Shown: positions 17,864-27,901, numbered from the stretch's first letter. The stretch: 62,247 bases of DNA from Paracoccus sp. (in: a-proteobacteria) (GCF_030604785.1 NZ_JAUVVF010000014.1:1-62247), one strand, 5' to 3'. The notes: a model not told the origin generated them from the sequence alone. Made by a program: numbers and translations.

Positions 17864-17950
17864 CCTCTCACGGAACACCCAAGATGTGCCGTCCCCGGCC
17901 CTGCATGAAAAGTCGGGGAAACCCCACCCCTGACCCCGTTCGCTGCCGGA

Positions 17951-18715
17951 TCAGGCCAGCGGCTTGATCTGGCTCTGTCGCGGGAACAGCTCGTGCGCGA
18001 CATGGGCGCGCAGGATCGCCTGCGCCGTGGTCTGCGCGCCAAGCGCCTCGCGCGCCAGGCGCATGTGCTTTTCGACCGTGGCGGGGGTGACGCCGATGAT
18101 CGTGGCGATCTCGCCCACAGTCTTGCCCGCCGAGCGCCATTCCAGAACCTCGCGCTGGCGCGGGGTCAACAGGGGCTGGCCGCTGTTATGGGGAATGGTG
18201 GCAAGCCGCAAATGCGCCACGCGGCAGATCAGACCCACCTCGCGGCGGCAGTCGCTCCACAATTGCTCGAGTTCATCGTGGCTTGCACCGGCGCGGGGGT
18301 TCAGAAGCACCGCACCCGTCCAGCGCATTACCTGGCTGCGCAGGCTGACGATCTGGATCGCCTCCATCCCGAACTGGCGCGCGGCCTCCAGATCGGGGGG
18401 CAGAGCCGCACCGGGATCGACCAGCATCTTTCGCAATTCGCGCCCAGAGATCGATCCGTCGTTGCGCGAGGCCCATTGAGCCCAGAGCGCGGGCTGGCCG
18501 TCGCGCGTCTGGCGCACCGCGCGCAGCAGCGCCTCGGGCATGTTGGTGATCACGACATCCTGGTCCTGTCGCGACAGGTTCGGCAGCGCGGGCAGGAAAC
18601 GGGCGGCATAGAAGACGTTCGCGAAGCCCTGCGCCGCCACCGCATCGAGAAAGGCCGCCCGCAGGCTGTCGATGTCGGGGGCTCGGGCGATCTTCTGGAG
18701 GTGATCGATGGGCAT
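17951..18715 (-). CDS. LuxR family transcriptional regulator (solo)
   Basis: A 254-residue protein with a C-terminal GerE/LuxR helix-turn-helix: LTPRQREVLEWRSAGKTVGE starts it and VTPATVEKHMRLA is the recognition part. The N-terminal 170 residues have the length of an autoinducer-binding domain, but the conserved aromatic pocket residues of TraR-type proteins are not obvious. No luxI synthase lies in the window, so it is a solo regulator, possibly sensing self-made or foreign acyl-homoserine lactones or another ligand. Its upstream region (18716-18903) is AT-richer than the surroundings. Confidence 0.85.
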   Translation of the reverse strand: MPIDHLQKIARAPDIDSLRAAFLDAVAAQGFANVFYAARFLPALPNLSRQDQDVVITNMPEALLRAVRQTRDGQPALWAQWASRNDGSISGRELRKMLVDPGAALPPDLEAARQFGMEAIQIVSLRSQVMRWTGAVLLNPRAGASHDELEQLWSDCRREVGLICRVAHLRLATIPHNSGQPLLTPRQREVLEWRSAGKTVGEIATIIGVTPATVEKHMRLAREALGAQTTAQAILRAHVAHELFPRQSQIKPLA

Positions 18716-18903
18716 GAAATCTCGGCTTCAATAGTTATCTTTCGCAATAATTTCATTGGTAATCGTGACTGCGGTCATGCCAAGGGAAAACTTCGGCCCG
18801 AAACAAGAAAATCCCCGGCGGTTGCTGGACGATGGCGACCCGGACATGCAAATGATGCAGGCGCAGCACCACCAACAGCGCGCAGGCGGAGGGCGAAGCA
18901 GCC

Positions 18904-19491
18904 ATGCCATTCACAATCGCCATCGACGGGCCGGCGGCCTCGGGCAAGGGCACGATCGCGCGGGCCATCGCGCAGCATTTCGGGTTCCATCATCTGGATA
19001 CCGGGCTGCTTTACCGGGCGACCGGCGCCAAGGGTGGCGATCCGGTGGAGGCGGCGCGCGCCCTGCGCCCCATCGACATGGAGCGTGACGACCTGCGCAG
19101 CGCCGAGGCCGGGCAGGCGGCCAGCCGCGTCGCCGCCATCCCCGAAGTGCGCGAGGCTCTGGTCGACTTCCAGCGCCGCTTTGCCATGCAGGAGCCGGGC
19201 GCGGTGCTGGACGGCCGCGATATCGGCACGGTGATCTGCCCCGAGGCGGCGCTGAAGCTGTATGTCGTCGCCTCGGACGAGGTGCGCGCCGCGCGCCGGG
19301 CGGCCGAACTGGGCGCCGATCCCGCACGGATGCTAGCCGAACTGCGCGAGCGTGATGCCCGCGACAGCGCCCGGGCAACGGCACCCCTGCGGCCTGCGGA
19401 TGATGCCGTGCTGCTGGATACCAGTGCGCTGAGCATCGAGGATGCCGTCGCCCGCGCCATCGCCGAGGTCGCGCGCGTCCAGGCCGGCTGA
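18904..19491 (+). CDS. cmk: (d)CMP kinase
   Basis: A 195-residue cytidylate kinase that phosphorylates CMP and dCMP in nucleotide salvage. The P-loop is GPAASGKG at residues 9-16, the monophosphate-binding stretch [13 protein letters not shown] follows, and the [15 protein letters not shown] block is typical. It is a little shorter than the E. coli enzyme. In many Rhodobacterales cmk lies between aroA and rpsA; here it stands beside a luxR gene and adenine deaminase, although the last pairing is also nucleotide salvage. Confidence 0.94.
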   Translation: MPFTIAIDGPAASGKGTIARAIAQHFGFHHLDTGLLYRATGAKGGDPVEAARALRPIDMERDDLRSAEAGQAASRVAAIPEVREALVDFQRRFAMQEPGAVLDGRDIGTVICPEAALKLYVVASDEVRAARRAAELGADPARMLAELRERDARDSARATAPLRPADDAVLLDTSALSIEDAVARAIAEVARVQAG

Positions 19492-19530
19492 CGGGGCTGC
19501 CGCAGCATCCCGAACAGGTCCGGGGCGGGT

Positions 19531-21225
19531 TCAGGGGGCGATGATCTCGAACCGGGCGACATCGACCATGCCGCGATCGGTGATCTTCAGCGCGGGAATG
19601 ACCGGCAGGGCAAGAAAGGCCAGTTGCAGGAAGGGCTCTTCCAGCGTTGTCCCCAGGCTGCGCGCGGCGGCGCGCAGGGCGATCAGCTTCTCGTGCACCG
19701 TCTCGAACGGATCGAGGCTCATCAGGCCCGCGACGGGCAGCGGCAGTTCGGCCAGGATCCGCCCTTCCCGGGCCACGACGAAGCCGCCCTCTATCTGAGC
19801 CAGACGGTTCGCCGCCAGCGTCATGTCGTCATAATCGGTGCCGACCACCGCGATGTTGTGGTGGTCGTGGCACACGGTCGAGGCGATGGCCCCGCGTTCC
19901 AGCCCGAAACCGCGCACGAAGCCCGTGGCGATGTTGCCGTTTCGCCCGTGCCGTTCGATCACCGCGATGCGGCAGAGGTCGCGGTCGATGTCAGGGCGCT
20001 TGTCGCCATCCTCGGGCGCGATGTCGATCGTCAGGTGCTCGGTGATGATCTTGCCCTCGATGATGCCGATCACCGGGGTCTGGACGCGGTTGCCCGAGGC
20101 GCGGAAATCCTGCGGCGCCAGTGTCGGCGCGCGGACCGAGGCGCGGGCGATGGGGTCAAGCGCGGGGCGGGACGCAAAGGCCGCTTCGTCCACGACGCGC
20201 CCGCCCGCCAGCACCAGCCGCGCCCGGCAGGTCGCCAGATCGTCCAGCGCCACAATGTCCGCGCGCAGGCCCGGCGCGATCAGGCCGCGATCCTTCAGCC
20301 CGAACGCCTCGGCCGCCGACAGCGATGCGGCGCGATAGGCCGCAAGCGGGGACGTGCCAAGCGCGATCAGGCGGCGGATCATGTGGTCCAGATGCCCGTG
20401 TTCGGCGATGTCCAGCGGGTTCCGGTCATCCGTGCAGAGGCACAGATAGGGGCTGGTCGTCTCGGTCAGGACCGGGGCCAGCGCATCCAGATCCTTGCTG
20501 ACCGAGCCCTCGCGGATCAGGACGCGCATGCCCTTGCGCAGCTTTTCCAGCGCCTCTTCGGCCGTGGTCGCCTCGTGTTCGGTGCGGATGCCCGCGGCGA
20601 TATAGGCGTTTAGATCGCAGCCCGTCAGCTGCGGGCAATGGCCGTCGACATGGCCGCCCGCGAACAGGCGCAGCTTGGCCATGGCGGCGGGATCGCGGTG
20701 GATCACGCCGGGATAGTTCATGAACTCGGCCAGACCGATCGAGGAGGGGTGGCCCATGACCTCTGCCAGATCGGCGGCCTCGATCCGCGCGCCCGCGGTC
20801 TCCATCTCGGTCGAGGGCACGCAGGAGGAAAGCTGCACCCGCAGGTCCATCAGCAGGCATTCGGACGCCTTCTGGAACCAGCGGATGCCGTCCAGACCGG
20901 CGACATTGGCGATCTCGTGCGGGTCGCAGATCGCGGTTGTGACGCCGCGCGGGGTCACGCAGCGGTCGAATTCATGCGGCGTGATCAGGCTGCTTTCCAC
21001 ATGCAGATGCGTGTCGATGAAGCCCGGCACCAGCGTCAGTCCCGCCACGTCGATGATGCGCGCGCCGTCATAGCGGCCGATCCCCGCGATGCGGTCGCCC
21101 GCGATGGCGACATCGCCCGGCATCATCGTGCCGGTGATCAGGTCGAATACCTGCCCGCCACGCAGCACGATATCGGCGGGCGCGTCCCCTCGGGCGATGG
21201 CGATGCGGCGTTCAAGCGGGTCCAT
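19531..21225 (-). CDS. ade: Adenine deaminase
   Basis: A 564-residue amidohydrolase that deaminates adenine to hypoxanthine. The metal-binding HxH is in [14 protein letters not shown] near residue 70. The later block [20 protein letters not shown] is a hallmark of the bacterial Ade family rather than of adenosine deaminases. The N-terminal beta-sandwich segment [15 protein letters not shown] is also typical. It is a single gene convergent with cmk; regulation is not evident. The 117 bases upstream before hisH hold nothing I can name. Confidence 0.95.
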   Translation of the reverse strand: MDPLERRIAIARGDAPADIVLRGGQVFDLITGTMMPGDVAIAGDRIAGIGRYDGARIIDVAGLTLVPGFIDTHLHVESSLITPHEFDRCVTPRGVTTAICDPHEIANVAGLDGIRWFQKASECLLMDLRVQLSSCVPSTEMETAGARIEAADLAEVMGHPSSIGLAEFMNYPGVIHRDPAAMAKLRLFAGGHVDGHCPQLTGCDLNAYIAAGIRTEHEATTAEEALEKLRKGMRVLIREGSVSKDLDALAPVLTETTSPYLCLCTDDRNPLDIAEHGHLDHMIRRLIALGTSPLAAYRAASLSAAEAFGLKDRGLIAPGLRADIVALDDLATCRARLVLAGGRVVDEAAFASRPALDPIARASVRAPTLAPQDFRASGNRVQTPVIGIIEGKIITEHLTIDIAPEDGDKRPDIDRDLCRIAVIERHGRNGNIATGFVRGFGLERGAIASTVCHDHHNIAVVGTDYDDMTLAANRLAQIEGGFVVAREGRILAELPLPVAGLMSLDPFETVHEKLIALRAAARSLGTTLEEPFLQLAFLALPVIPALKITDRGMVDVARFEIIAP

Positions 21226-21342
21226 GGGCGTCTCCTGTGATCGGGGACAGGAAAGCCTGCGCGGCGTCCGGCGTCCAGAGGCGCGGCGGGCCGGGGCGGG
21301 GCGTTTTCCGCCCTCAGCCCGGAACTGTCCGCCGGATATGCG

Positions 21343-21975
21343 TCAGGGGTTCCAGCGCAGGAAGTTGGCGATCAGGCGCAGGCCAACGGCTTGGGATTTT
21401 TCGGGGTGGAACTGGGTGCCGACGATATTGTCGCGCCCCACCACCGCCGTGACCGGCCCGCCGTAATCCACATGGGCCAGCAGATGCGCGGGATCGGCGA
21501 CCTGGAATTGCCAGGAATGGACGAAATAGGCGTGATCGCCCGTGGCGATCCCGTCCAGCACCGGATGCGGGCGGTCGATCACCAGATCGTTCCAGCCCAT
21601 ATGCGGCACCTTGAGGCCGGGGGCGGCGATGGCGCGGATCTCTCCGCCGATCCAGTCGAGGCCGGGGGTCAGGCGGTATTCGTGCCCCGTCGTGGCCAGC
21701 ATCTGCATGCCGACGCAGATCCCCATGAACGGCACGCCGCGCGTCAGGACCGCGTCGCGGATGGCCTCGGCCATGCCGTCCACCTCGCCCAGGGCGGCGC
21801 GGCAGGCGGGAAAGGCCCCGTCGCCCGGCAGCACGATGCGGTCGGCACGGGCGGCGACCTCGGGGTCGGAGGTCACCACGACCTCGGCGCCCGCATCGCG
21901 GCCCATCAGCTGGAACGCCTTTTCGGCCGAATGCAGATTGCCGCTGTCGTAATCGACCAGCGCGACCCGCATCAC
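21343..21975 (-). CDS. hisH: Imidazole glycerol phosphate synthase, glutaminase subunit
   Basis: HisH hydrolyses glutamine and channels ammonia to HisF in histidine synthesis. It is 210 residues long, a normal size. The class I amidotransferase triad is complete: nucleophile Cys in [10 protein letters not shown], and His/Glu in [10 protein letters not shown]. The start overlaps the hisB stop by 4 bases (ATGA), so the two are translationally coupled. hisF and hisA are not in the window; the next gene downstream is adenine deaminase. Confidence 0.97.
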   Translation of the reverse strand: MMRVALVDYDSGNLHSAEKAFQLMGRDAGAEVVVTSDPEVAARADRIVLPGDGAFPACRAALGEVDGMAEAIRDAVLTRGVPFMGICVGMQMLATTGHEYRLTPGLDWIGGEIRAIAAPGLKVPHMGWNDLVIDRPHPVLDGIATGDHAYFVHSWQFQVADPAHLLAHVDYGGPVTAVVGRDNIVGTQFHPEKSQAVGLRLIANFLRWNP

Positions 21976-22559
21976 AGCGCCCCCTTGGTCGAGGGCAGCA
22001 CGCCCGCCATGCGCGGATCGGGTTCGACCGCCTCGCGCAGCGCGCGGGCCACGGCCTTGAAGGCGGCCTCGGCGATGTGGTGGCTGTTCAGGCCGTGCAG
22101 GCGGTCGACATGCAGGGTGATGCCGCCATGCGTGGACAGCGCCTGGAAGAATTCGCGCACCAGTTCGGTGTCGAACGTGCCGATCTTCTCGGTCGGGAAG
22201 TCCACGTTCCAGACAAGATAGGGCCGCGCCGACAGGTCCAGCGCCGCCCGCACCAGCGAATCGTCCATCGCCAGCAGGAAATTGCCGTAGCGGCGGATGC
22301 CCTTCTTGTCGCCAAGCGCCGCGACCAGCGCCTGGCCGATGGCGATGCCGGTATCCTCGACCGTGTGGTGGTCGTCGATATGCAGATCGCCCTTGGCGCG
22401 GATGGTCATGTCGATCAGAGAATGGCGCGACAGCTGGTCCAGCATGTGGTCGAAAAAGCCCACGCCCGTCTGGTTGTCGTAGCGCCCGGTCCCGTCAAGG
22501 TTCAGCGCGACCTCGATCTGGGTCTCGGATGTGGTGCGGGTGATCGTGGCCTTGCGCAT
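21972..22559 (-). CDS. hisB: Imidazoleglycerol-phosphate dehydratase
   Basis: A 195-residue monofunctional HisB, the sixth step of histidine synthesis. The two metal-binding histidine motifs are present as [19 protein letters not shown] and [16 protein letters not shown]. There is no fused histidinol phosphatase domain, as expected outside the Enterobacteria. AAGGA precedes the ATG at 22559 with six bases between. It heads a hisB-hisH pair; the promoter is probably in the 184-base gap shared with the divergent BCCT gene. Confidence 0.97.
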   Translation of the reverse strand: MRKATITRTTSETQIEVALNLDGTGRYDNQTGVGFFDHMLDQLSRHSLIDMTIRAKGDLHIDDHHTVEDTGIAIGQALVAALGDKKGIRRYGNFLLAMDDSLVRAALDLSARPYLVWNVDFPTEKIGTFDTELVREFFQALSTHGGITLHVDRLHGLNSHHIAEAAFKAVARALREAVEPDPRMAGVLPSTKGAL

Positions 22560-22743
22560 GGGATATCCTTGTCTCGCCTGCGGGCCTTATAGGCGCAGCC
22601 CGGCCGCGCGCCAAGACGGACCGTTGGACATCGGGGCGGAACCCCCGGGCGGCGGCAGGCATTTTGTTCCCGCATCAATGGTTAAATCTGCGTGACATGG
22701 CGGCTTTCCGCCCGGCCTGCGCGCAACCGATGAAAGGGACAGA

Positions 22744-24501
22744 ATGTCGGAGAAACGAACCGAACCCGGAGGACGGCGCGGCCATCGCGGCCAGCCCGGA
22801 GACCGGCAACGCGAGGCCGAGGCCTTGTCGGGGCGCCACAGGCCCGCCCCCGAACCCACCCCGGAACCTGCCGAACCCGAGGTTGAACCGCTGCCCGAAC
22901 CGGAGGGCCCCACCGCGATCATCGAGACCGACTACACGATCGGGCAGGACAATATCGAGGGCAAGGGCGCCGTCCCCTTCGACATCCACAATCCGGTCTT
23001 CGGCATCTCGGCGCTGGCGGTGGTGGTCTTCACGGCGGTGACGCTGGTCTTTCCCGACCAGATGGAGCCCTTCTTCGGCGGCCTGCGTGACACGCTGACC
23101 GCGCGGATGGACTGGTTCTTCCTGCTCGCGGGCAATGTCTTCGTGCTGCTGTGCCTGGCGCTGATCGTGTCGCCTCTGGGCTCGGTCCGGCTGGGCGGGC
23201 CGGACGCGACGCCCGATTTCAGCCTTCCGGGCTGGTTTGCGATGCTCTTTGCGGCGGGCATGGGGATCGGGCTGATGTTCTACGGCGTCAGCGAACCCCT
23301 TGGTCATTTCGAGGCCGCGCTGGCCGGCCCCGCGCTGGAGGGCGGCGCGCGCGTCGACTGGGCGCCCCTTGGCGGGGCCGCGGGCGATGCGGCCGCGGCG
23401 GAACGGCTGGGCATGGCGGCGACGATCTTCCACTGGGGCCTGCACCCCTGGGCGATCTATGCGGTCGTCGCGCTGGCGCTGGCGCTTTTTGCCTATAACA
23501 AGGGTCTGCCGCTGACGCTGCGCTCGGTCTTCTATCCGATCCTCGGGGAACGGATCTGGGGCTGGCCGGGCCATGTCATCGACATTCTGGCGGTGCTGGC
23601 GACGATCTTCGGGCTGGCGACCTCGCTTGGATTGGGGGCCGAGCAGGCGACGGCGGGAATGGCCTATCTGTTCGGTGCCGCCAACGATGACTGGATGCGC
23701 GTCGGGCTGATCCTGGCGATCACGCTGGTCGCAGGCGTCTCGGTGGTGATGGGCGTCGAAAAGGGCGTCAAGCGCCTGTCCGAGGCGAACATGGTCCTGG
23801 CCCTGATCCTGCTGGTCTTCGTCATCCTGGTCGGGCCGACGCTGGCGATCCTGGGCGGGTTCTTCCGCAATCTGGGCGCCTATGTGGCCGAGCTTGCGCC
23901 TCTGTCCAATCCGTTCGGGCGCGATGACGACAATTTCCGGCAGGGCTGGACGGCCTTCTACTGGGCGTGGTGGATCAGCTGGTCGCCTTTTGTCGGCATG
24001 TTCATCGCGCGCGTCTCGCGCGGCCGGACGGTGCGGCAATTGCTGACGGCGGTGCTGATCGTGCCCTCGCTGATCTCGGTGCTGTGGATGACCGCGCTTG
24101 GCGGCACGGCCATTGCGCTGACGCAGGAGGGCTTTGCGGGCATCCTGGAGGCACCGCTGGAATTGCAGCTCTTCGAGATGCTGGGCCAGTTGCCGCTGGC
24201 GGCCCTCACCTCGGTCGTGGGGATCGTGCTGGTGATCGTGTTCTTCATCACCTCGTCGGATTCGGGCTCGCTGGTGATCGACACGATCGCGGCGGGGGGC
24301 AAGGTGAACGCGCCCGTTCCGCAGCGCATCTTCTGGGTGGGCATCGAGGGCGCGGTGGCCATCGCGCTGCTTCTGGGCGGCGGGCTGGTCGCGCTGCAGG
24401 CGATGGCGGTCTCGACCGGGCTGCCCTTTACGCTGGTGCTTCTGGGCGCCTGCTATGCGGTAGTCAGCGGCCTTCGGGCCGAGCGGCGCGAACTGGCGTG
24501 A
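22744..24501 (+). CDS. BCCT family transporter (betaine/choline/carnitine type)
   Basis: A 585-residue secondary transporter with about 12 membrane segments. An unusually long charged and Pro/Glu-rich cytoplasmic N-terminus (about 80 residues) precedes the first helix. Family motifs are the glycine-rich GMGIGLMFYGVSEP and the aromatic box FYWAWWISWSPFVG. Members take up glycine betaine, choline, ectoine or related osmolytes with Na+ or H+. With the ectoine operon in the same window an osmolyte role is likely, though the ligand is unproven. AAAGGGA precedes the ATG. Confidence 0.94.
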   Translation: MSEKRTEPGGRRGHRGQPGDRQREAEALSGRHRPAPEPTPEPAEPEVEPLPEPEGPTAIIETDYTIGQDNIEGKGAVPFDIHNPVFGISALAVVVFTAVTLVFPDQMEPFFGGLRDTLTARMDWFFLLAGNVFVLLCLALIVSPLGSVRLGGPDATPDFSLPGWFAMLFAAGMGIGLMFYGVSEPLGHFEAALAGPALEGGARVDWAPLGGAAGDAAAAERLGMAATIFHWGLHPWAIYAVVALALALFAYNKGLPLTLRSVFYPILGERIWGWPGHVIDILAVLATIFGLATSLGLGAEQATAGMAYLFGAANDDWMRVGLILAITLVAGVSVVMGVEKGVKRLSEANMVLALILLVFVILVGPTLAILGGFFRNLGAYVAELAPLSNPFGRDDDNFRQGWTAFYWAWWISWSPFVGMFIARVSRGRTVRQLLTAVLIVPSLISVLWMTALGGTAIALTQEGFAGILEAPLELQLFEMLGQLPLAALTSVVGIVLVIVFFITSSDSGSLVIDTIAAGGKVNAPVPQRIFWVGIEGAVAIALLLGGGLVALQAMAVSTGLPFTLVLLGACYAVVSGLRAERRELA

Positions 24502-24507
24502 ACGCGT

Positions 24508-24541
24508 GCGGGCCGGGCGGGGATGGGCCTGCCCGGCCCGC
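24508..24541 (+). terminator. GC-rich hairpin after the BCCT gene
   Basis: An 11-bp perfect stem (24508-24518 with 24531-24541) with a 12-base loop begins 7 bases after the stop codon. The following bases are only moderately T-rich, so it may act with Rho or as an RNA stabiliser. Confidence 0.6.
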
Positions 24542-24609
24542 TGATGCTTGTCTTGGCCTGTCCGGTCATGCGACAACCGGGCCACAGCAGATACGGGACC
24601 GATGCCGCC

Positions 24610-25023
24610 ATGACCGAAATCTCAGCCAGCGAACGCCGGCTTGCCGCCGCGCTCGACCGCATCGACCAGCTTCTCGAGGCCGGCACGGCGAGGCCCCGCG
24701 CGGGCGACGATCCACAGATCGGCCAGCTCGAGACCGCCCTGCGCGAGACCGAGGCGCAGTTGCGCGACGCCCAGGACGGAGCCGCGCGGCTGAGCGCGGC
24801 CAATGACGTGCTGGCCTCCGCGAACCGGCTGCTGATCGAGGCGGCCGAAACCGGCGGCATCACCCGCGACGAGGCGGTCGAGGCGCTGGAGGCCGAGATC
24901 GCCGCCCTGCGCGCCGCCCGCGAGGCCGAGATGGCCCAGATGGCCGAGATCATGGCCGAACTGGGCCGCCTGCTGCCCGCGGACGGCCCCGCCGACACGC
25001 CCAACCCCGAGGGAGAGCGCTGA
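24610..25023 (+). CDS. Coiled-coil protein encoded just before zapA
   Basis: A 137-residue, highly charged, almost wholly helical protein. It has heptad-like stretches such as QIGQLETALRETEAQLRD and ALEAEIAALRAAREAEMAQM, and a short unstructured C-terminus. I do not recognise a named family. The stop is one base from the zapA start, so the pair is translationally coupled, and this companion gene is commonly present in Rhodobacteraceae. A role with the division ring, as ZapB plays with ZapA in Gammaproteobacteria, is an attractive guess but rests on position and coiled-coil character only. Confidence 0.82.
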   Translation: MTEISASERRLAAALDRIDQLLEAGTARPRAGDDPQIGQLETALRETEAQLRDAQDGAARLSAANDVLASANRLLIEAAETGGITRDEAVEALEAEIAALRAAREAEMAQMAEIMAELGRLLPADGPADTPNPEGER

Positions 25024-25024
25024 C

Positions 25025-25384
25025 ATGGCCGAAGTCGAATTCACCATCGGACACAAGGAATACCGCGTCGGATCGGCCGATGGCGAAGAGGGGCTGCTGG
25101 CCCGAGCCGCCCAGATCCTGGACCGCGAGGCGCAGCAGATCCTGTCTCAGGCCGGGCGCGTGCCGGAACAGCGCCTGCTGCTGCTGGCCGGGCTGATGCT
25201 GGCCGACCGCTATGCCGGGCTGGAGGAACGGCTGGACAAGGCCGAACGCCAGATCGCCCGGCTTCAGGCCAACCCGCCCCGTGTCGAGGTGCCCGTCGTC
25301 CCCGAGGATCTGCGCGAGGCGATGGCCGAACTGGCCGCGCGCGCGGAATCGCTGGCCGAGCGGCTTGCGGAGCAGCAGGCCTAG
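25025..25384 (+). CDS. zapA: Cell division protein ZapA
   Basis: A 119-residue ZapA, which binds and bundles FtsZ filaments at mid-cell. The globular N-terminus EVEFTIGHKEYRVGSADGEE and the following helix with LLLLAGLMLADRYAGL are typical, and a C-terminal coiled coil completes the protein. It starts one base after the upstream coiled-coil gene. Its last 4 bases overlap the stop of the opposite-strand alpha/beta hydrolase gene. I looked for a 6S RNA downstream, as in other bacteria, and there is no room for one. Confidence 0.94.
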   Translation: MAEVEFTIGHKEYRVGSADGEEGLLARAAQILDREAQQILSQAGRVPEQRLLLLAGLMLADRYAGLEERLDKAERQIARLQANPPRVEVPVVPEDLREAMAELAARAESLAERLAEQQA

Positions 25385-26154
25385 CCTGCGCCCAGAAACG
25401 CGGCCAGCGTCTCGGCCACCGCCTCGGGCGCATCAGCATGAAGCCAATGGCCTGCATCCTTGATCGTGAGCACCCGCGCCTGAGGAAAATAGGCGCGCAA
25501 GGCGGCCTCTCCCTCGCGGGTGACATAGTCCGACCTTGCGCCCCGCATCGCCAGGACCGGGCCGTCGAAGCCGGCCTGCGGAAGGCCGTCGGGCCAGCCC
25601 ACGATGCCCGGCATATGCGCCCGCAGCGCCGCGAGGTTCAGCCGCCAGCCCGGCGGCTGGCGCGACAGGTCCAGGCTTTGCAGCAGAAAGGCGCGGGTGC
25701 CGCGATCCTCGATCCGGTCGGCCAGCGCCCGGTCGGCCTGTCCGCGCCGCTCGATCCCGGTCAGGTCCAGGCTTTCCATCGCATCTATATTGGGCGTCTG
25801 GTCATGGCCGTAAGCCACCGGCGCGATGTCCATGACGACCAGCTTGCGCACCAGTTCGGGCCGCCGCAGCGCCAGCACCATCGCCGCCTTGCCGCCCATC
25901 GAATGCCCGACCAGATCGGCGCGCCCGCCCAAGGCCTCGATCGTTTCGGCCAGATCGGCGGCCAGCGCATCGTAGGATGCGTCGGGATCATGCGGGCTGT
26001 CGCCGTGATTGCGCAGATCGACGCTGACCACGCGGCGGCTTTCGGCCAGCCGGCGCGCCTGTGCGCCAAGGTTGCGGGCCTGGCCGAACAGGCCGTGGAC
26101 CAGAAGGACGGGCAGACCGGTATCATCCCCGGCAAGGACGTGATTCAGCTTCAT
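25381..26154 (-). CDS. Alpha/beta fold hydrolase
   Basis: A 257-residue hydrolase of the YbfF/BphD-like group. The oxyanion region is VLLVHGLFGQARNLG near residue 20, the nucleophile elbow is VGHSMGGKAA near residue 100, and the catalytic His is near the C-terminus in KDAGHWLHAD. The family covers esterases and lipases of broad substrate range; nothing nearby narrows it. The gene is convergent with zapA and divergent from a small membrane-protein gene 54 bases away. Confidence 0.92.
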   Translation of the reverse strand: MKLNHVLAGDDTGLPVLLVHGLFGQARNLGAQARRLAESRRVVSVDLRNHGDSPHDPDASYDALAADLAETIEALGGRADLVGHSMGGKAAMVLALRRPELVRKLVVMDIAPVAYGHDQTPNIDAMESLDLTGIERRGQADRALADRIEDRGTRAFLLQSLDLSRQPPGWRLNLAALRAHMPGIVGWPDGLPQAGFDGPVLAMRGARSDYVTREGEAALRAYFPQARVLTIKDAGHWLHADAPEAVAETLAAFLGAG

Positions 26155-26208
26155 CGCGGCAGGTTAGAGCGTCTGGCGCGCCGCCGCCATCCCGTCTATC
26201 GTGCCGCC

Positions 26209-26607
26209 ATGAGCAATGCGCCCCATTCGTTCGAGGATATCCGCAAGATGGCCGATGACGTGGCCGATCTGATGGTCTCGCGGCTGGGCGGGGGCGCGCG
26301 CGGCGAAAGACCCACGCTGGAACAGATGATGCAGCGACGCGGCGGCGCGCTGCCCGGACGGCTGCGCCGGCAGGGATGGCGGCTGGCGCGGGCCGACCGG
26401 CTGGCCTGCCAGCCCCGGATCGCGCGGCAATTGCCGCTGGCGGCGCTGGCGCGCGACCATGCCGCCCTGTCGGCGCATCTGCGTCCGCTGGGGGAATTGT
26501 CCCGCGTGCAGGGCCGCATCCTGGGCGTGACCGCGAAACTGGTTCTGGCGCTGCTGCTGATCGCGGCAGGGGCGGTCTGGCTGATGATGCAGCGCGGCCA
26601 CATCTGA
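26209..26607 (+). CDS. Hypothetical protein with one C-terminal membrane helix
   Basis: A 132-residue protein that I do not recognise. The first 110 residues are polar and Arg-rich and begin MSNAPHSFEDIRKMADDVAD. One hydrophobic segment (LVLALLLIAAGAVWLMM) lies at the very end, followed by a short polar tail, so it is probably tail-anchored with its bulk in the cytoplasm. Coding character is good and the ATG at 26209 fits the start of the conserved-looking helix. It is divergent from the hydrolase gene and precedes an MFS gene by about 100 bases. Confidence 0.75.
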   Translation: MSNAPHSFEDIRKMADDVADLMVSRLGGGARGERPTLEQMMQRRGGALPGRLRRQGWRLARADRLACQPRIARQLPLAALARDHAALSAHLRPLGELSRVQGRILGVTAKLVLALLLIAAGAVWLMMQRGHI

Positions 26608-26707
26608 GGCATTGCACGCCGTGCAGGGTCCGGCCCGCCGCGCGGCCCCTTGCCCTTGCCGGGGCAAGCTGATGTGAGGGCCGAAAAGCCCCCAGAAGGA
26701 CCAGCCC

Positions 26708-27901
26708 ATGACCGACACCCCCAGCCGCGATCTGCGCCCGGCTATTCTGGCGCTGGCGCTTGGCGCTTTTGCCATCGGTACGTCCGAATTCTCGGCCATG
26801 GGGCTGCTGCCGTTCTTCGCGGGCGATCTGGGCCTCAGTGAATCGCAGGCGGGGCATGTGATCAGCGCCTATGCGATCGGGGTCGTGGTGGGGGCGCCGC
26901 TGACCTCGATGATGGGGGCGAGGCTGCCGCGCAGGCGCTTTCTGGCGGCGCTGATGGCGTTCTACGGGGTGATGAACCTTGCGGCCGCGATGATGCCGGG
27001 CTTTGCCTCGCTGACGACGGCGCGGTTTCTGGCCGGCCTGCCGCATGGCGGTTTTCTGGGCGTCGCGATGCTTTACGCTGCCGATGCGCTGCCTGCGGGC
27101 CAGAGGGCGCGGAGCGCGGCGCAGGTGATCCTGGGGCTGACGGTCGCCAATATCGTGGGCGTGCCGCTGGCGGGCTGGATGGGGCAGGTGCTGAACTGGC
27201 GGTGGGGCTTTGCCATGCCCGGCGTGATCGCGCTGGCCTCGGCGCTGGCGATCCTGCGGCTGGCGCCGCGCGTCGGCGGCAATCCCCATGCCCGGCCATG
27301 GGACGAACTGGCCGCCCTGTCCAATCCGCGCGTCCTGTGGACGCTGGCGGTGGGGGCGATCGGCTTCGGAGGGCTGTTCTCGGTCTATGCCTTCCTGACG
27401 GCGGCGATCCTGGCCACGACCGATGCGCCGGCCTACGTCATCCCGCTGACGCTGGCGGTCTTCGGCATCGGCGGCACGTTGGGGACTTGGGCGGCGGGGC
27501 GCTACACCGAACGGCTGGGCACCGACCGCGCCGCTTACCTCAGCCTGGCCGCGATGGCGGTGACGCAGGGCTTCGCGGCGCTGGTCGTGGGAAGCTGGCC
27601 GCTGATGGTCGCCTCGTCCTTCTTGATCGCGGCGGGGGCGGGGCTGGTCATCCCGCTTCAGACCCGGCTGATGGAGGTCGCGGGCCGCGCCCAGAACATG
27701 GCCGCCGCGATGAACCACGCGGCCTTCAACGCCGCCAATGCGCTTGGGCCGTTCCTTGGCGGTCTGGCGCTGGCGGCGGGCTGGGGCTGGCGCGCGCCCG
27801 GCCTTGTGGGCATCGCGCTTACGGCTGCGGGCGCCGTGGTCCTGACACTTGCCCGGCGACAGGAACGGAAAGCTCGGGTGCGGGCAGCGATCGCAGGATG
27901 A
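26708..27901 (+). CDS. MFS transporter, DHA1-type exporter
   Basis: A 397-residue major facilitator with about 12 helices. The N-terminal block FAIGTSEFSAMGLLPFFA resembles the AraJ/YdhP sugar-efflux and drug-resistance (DHA1) group, and a motif A-like GARLPRRRFL lies between helices 2 and 3. AGAAGGA precedes the ATG at good spacing. The substrate is unknown. The last 83 bases overlap the opposite-strand DUF599 gene tail to tail, an unusually long convergent overlap in this window. Confidence 0.92.
   Translation: MTDTPSRDLRPAILALALGAFAIGTSEFSAMGLLPFFAGDLGLSESQAGHVISAYAIGVVVGAPLTSMMGARLPRRRFLAALMAFYGVMNLAAAMMPGFASLTTARFLAGLPHGGFLGVAMLYAADALPAGQRARSAAQVILGLTVANIVGVPLAGWMGQVLNWRWGFAMPGVIALASALAILRLAPRVGGNPHARPWDELAALSNPRVLWTLAVGAIGFGGLFSVYAFLTAAILATTDAPAYVIPLTLAVFGIGGTLGTWAAGRYTERLGTDRAAYLSLAAMAVTQGFAALVVGSWPLMVASSFLIAAGAGLVIPLQTRLMEVAGRAQNMAAAMNHAAFNAANALGPFLGGLALAAGWGWRAPGLVGIALTAAGAVVLTLARRQERKARVRAAIAG

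Noticed and set aside
17659..17967. Possible small gene between the thioesterase and luxR
   Set aside because: No ribosome binding site fits, the composition is Arg-rich as in shadows, and the region instead contains inverted repeats.
25385..25560. 6S RNA downstream of zapA
   Set aside because: The interval is coding on the opposite strand for the alpha/beta hydrolase and shows no long imperfect hairpin.
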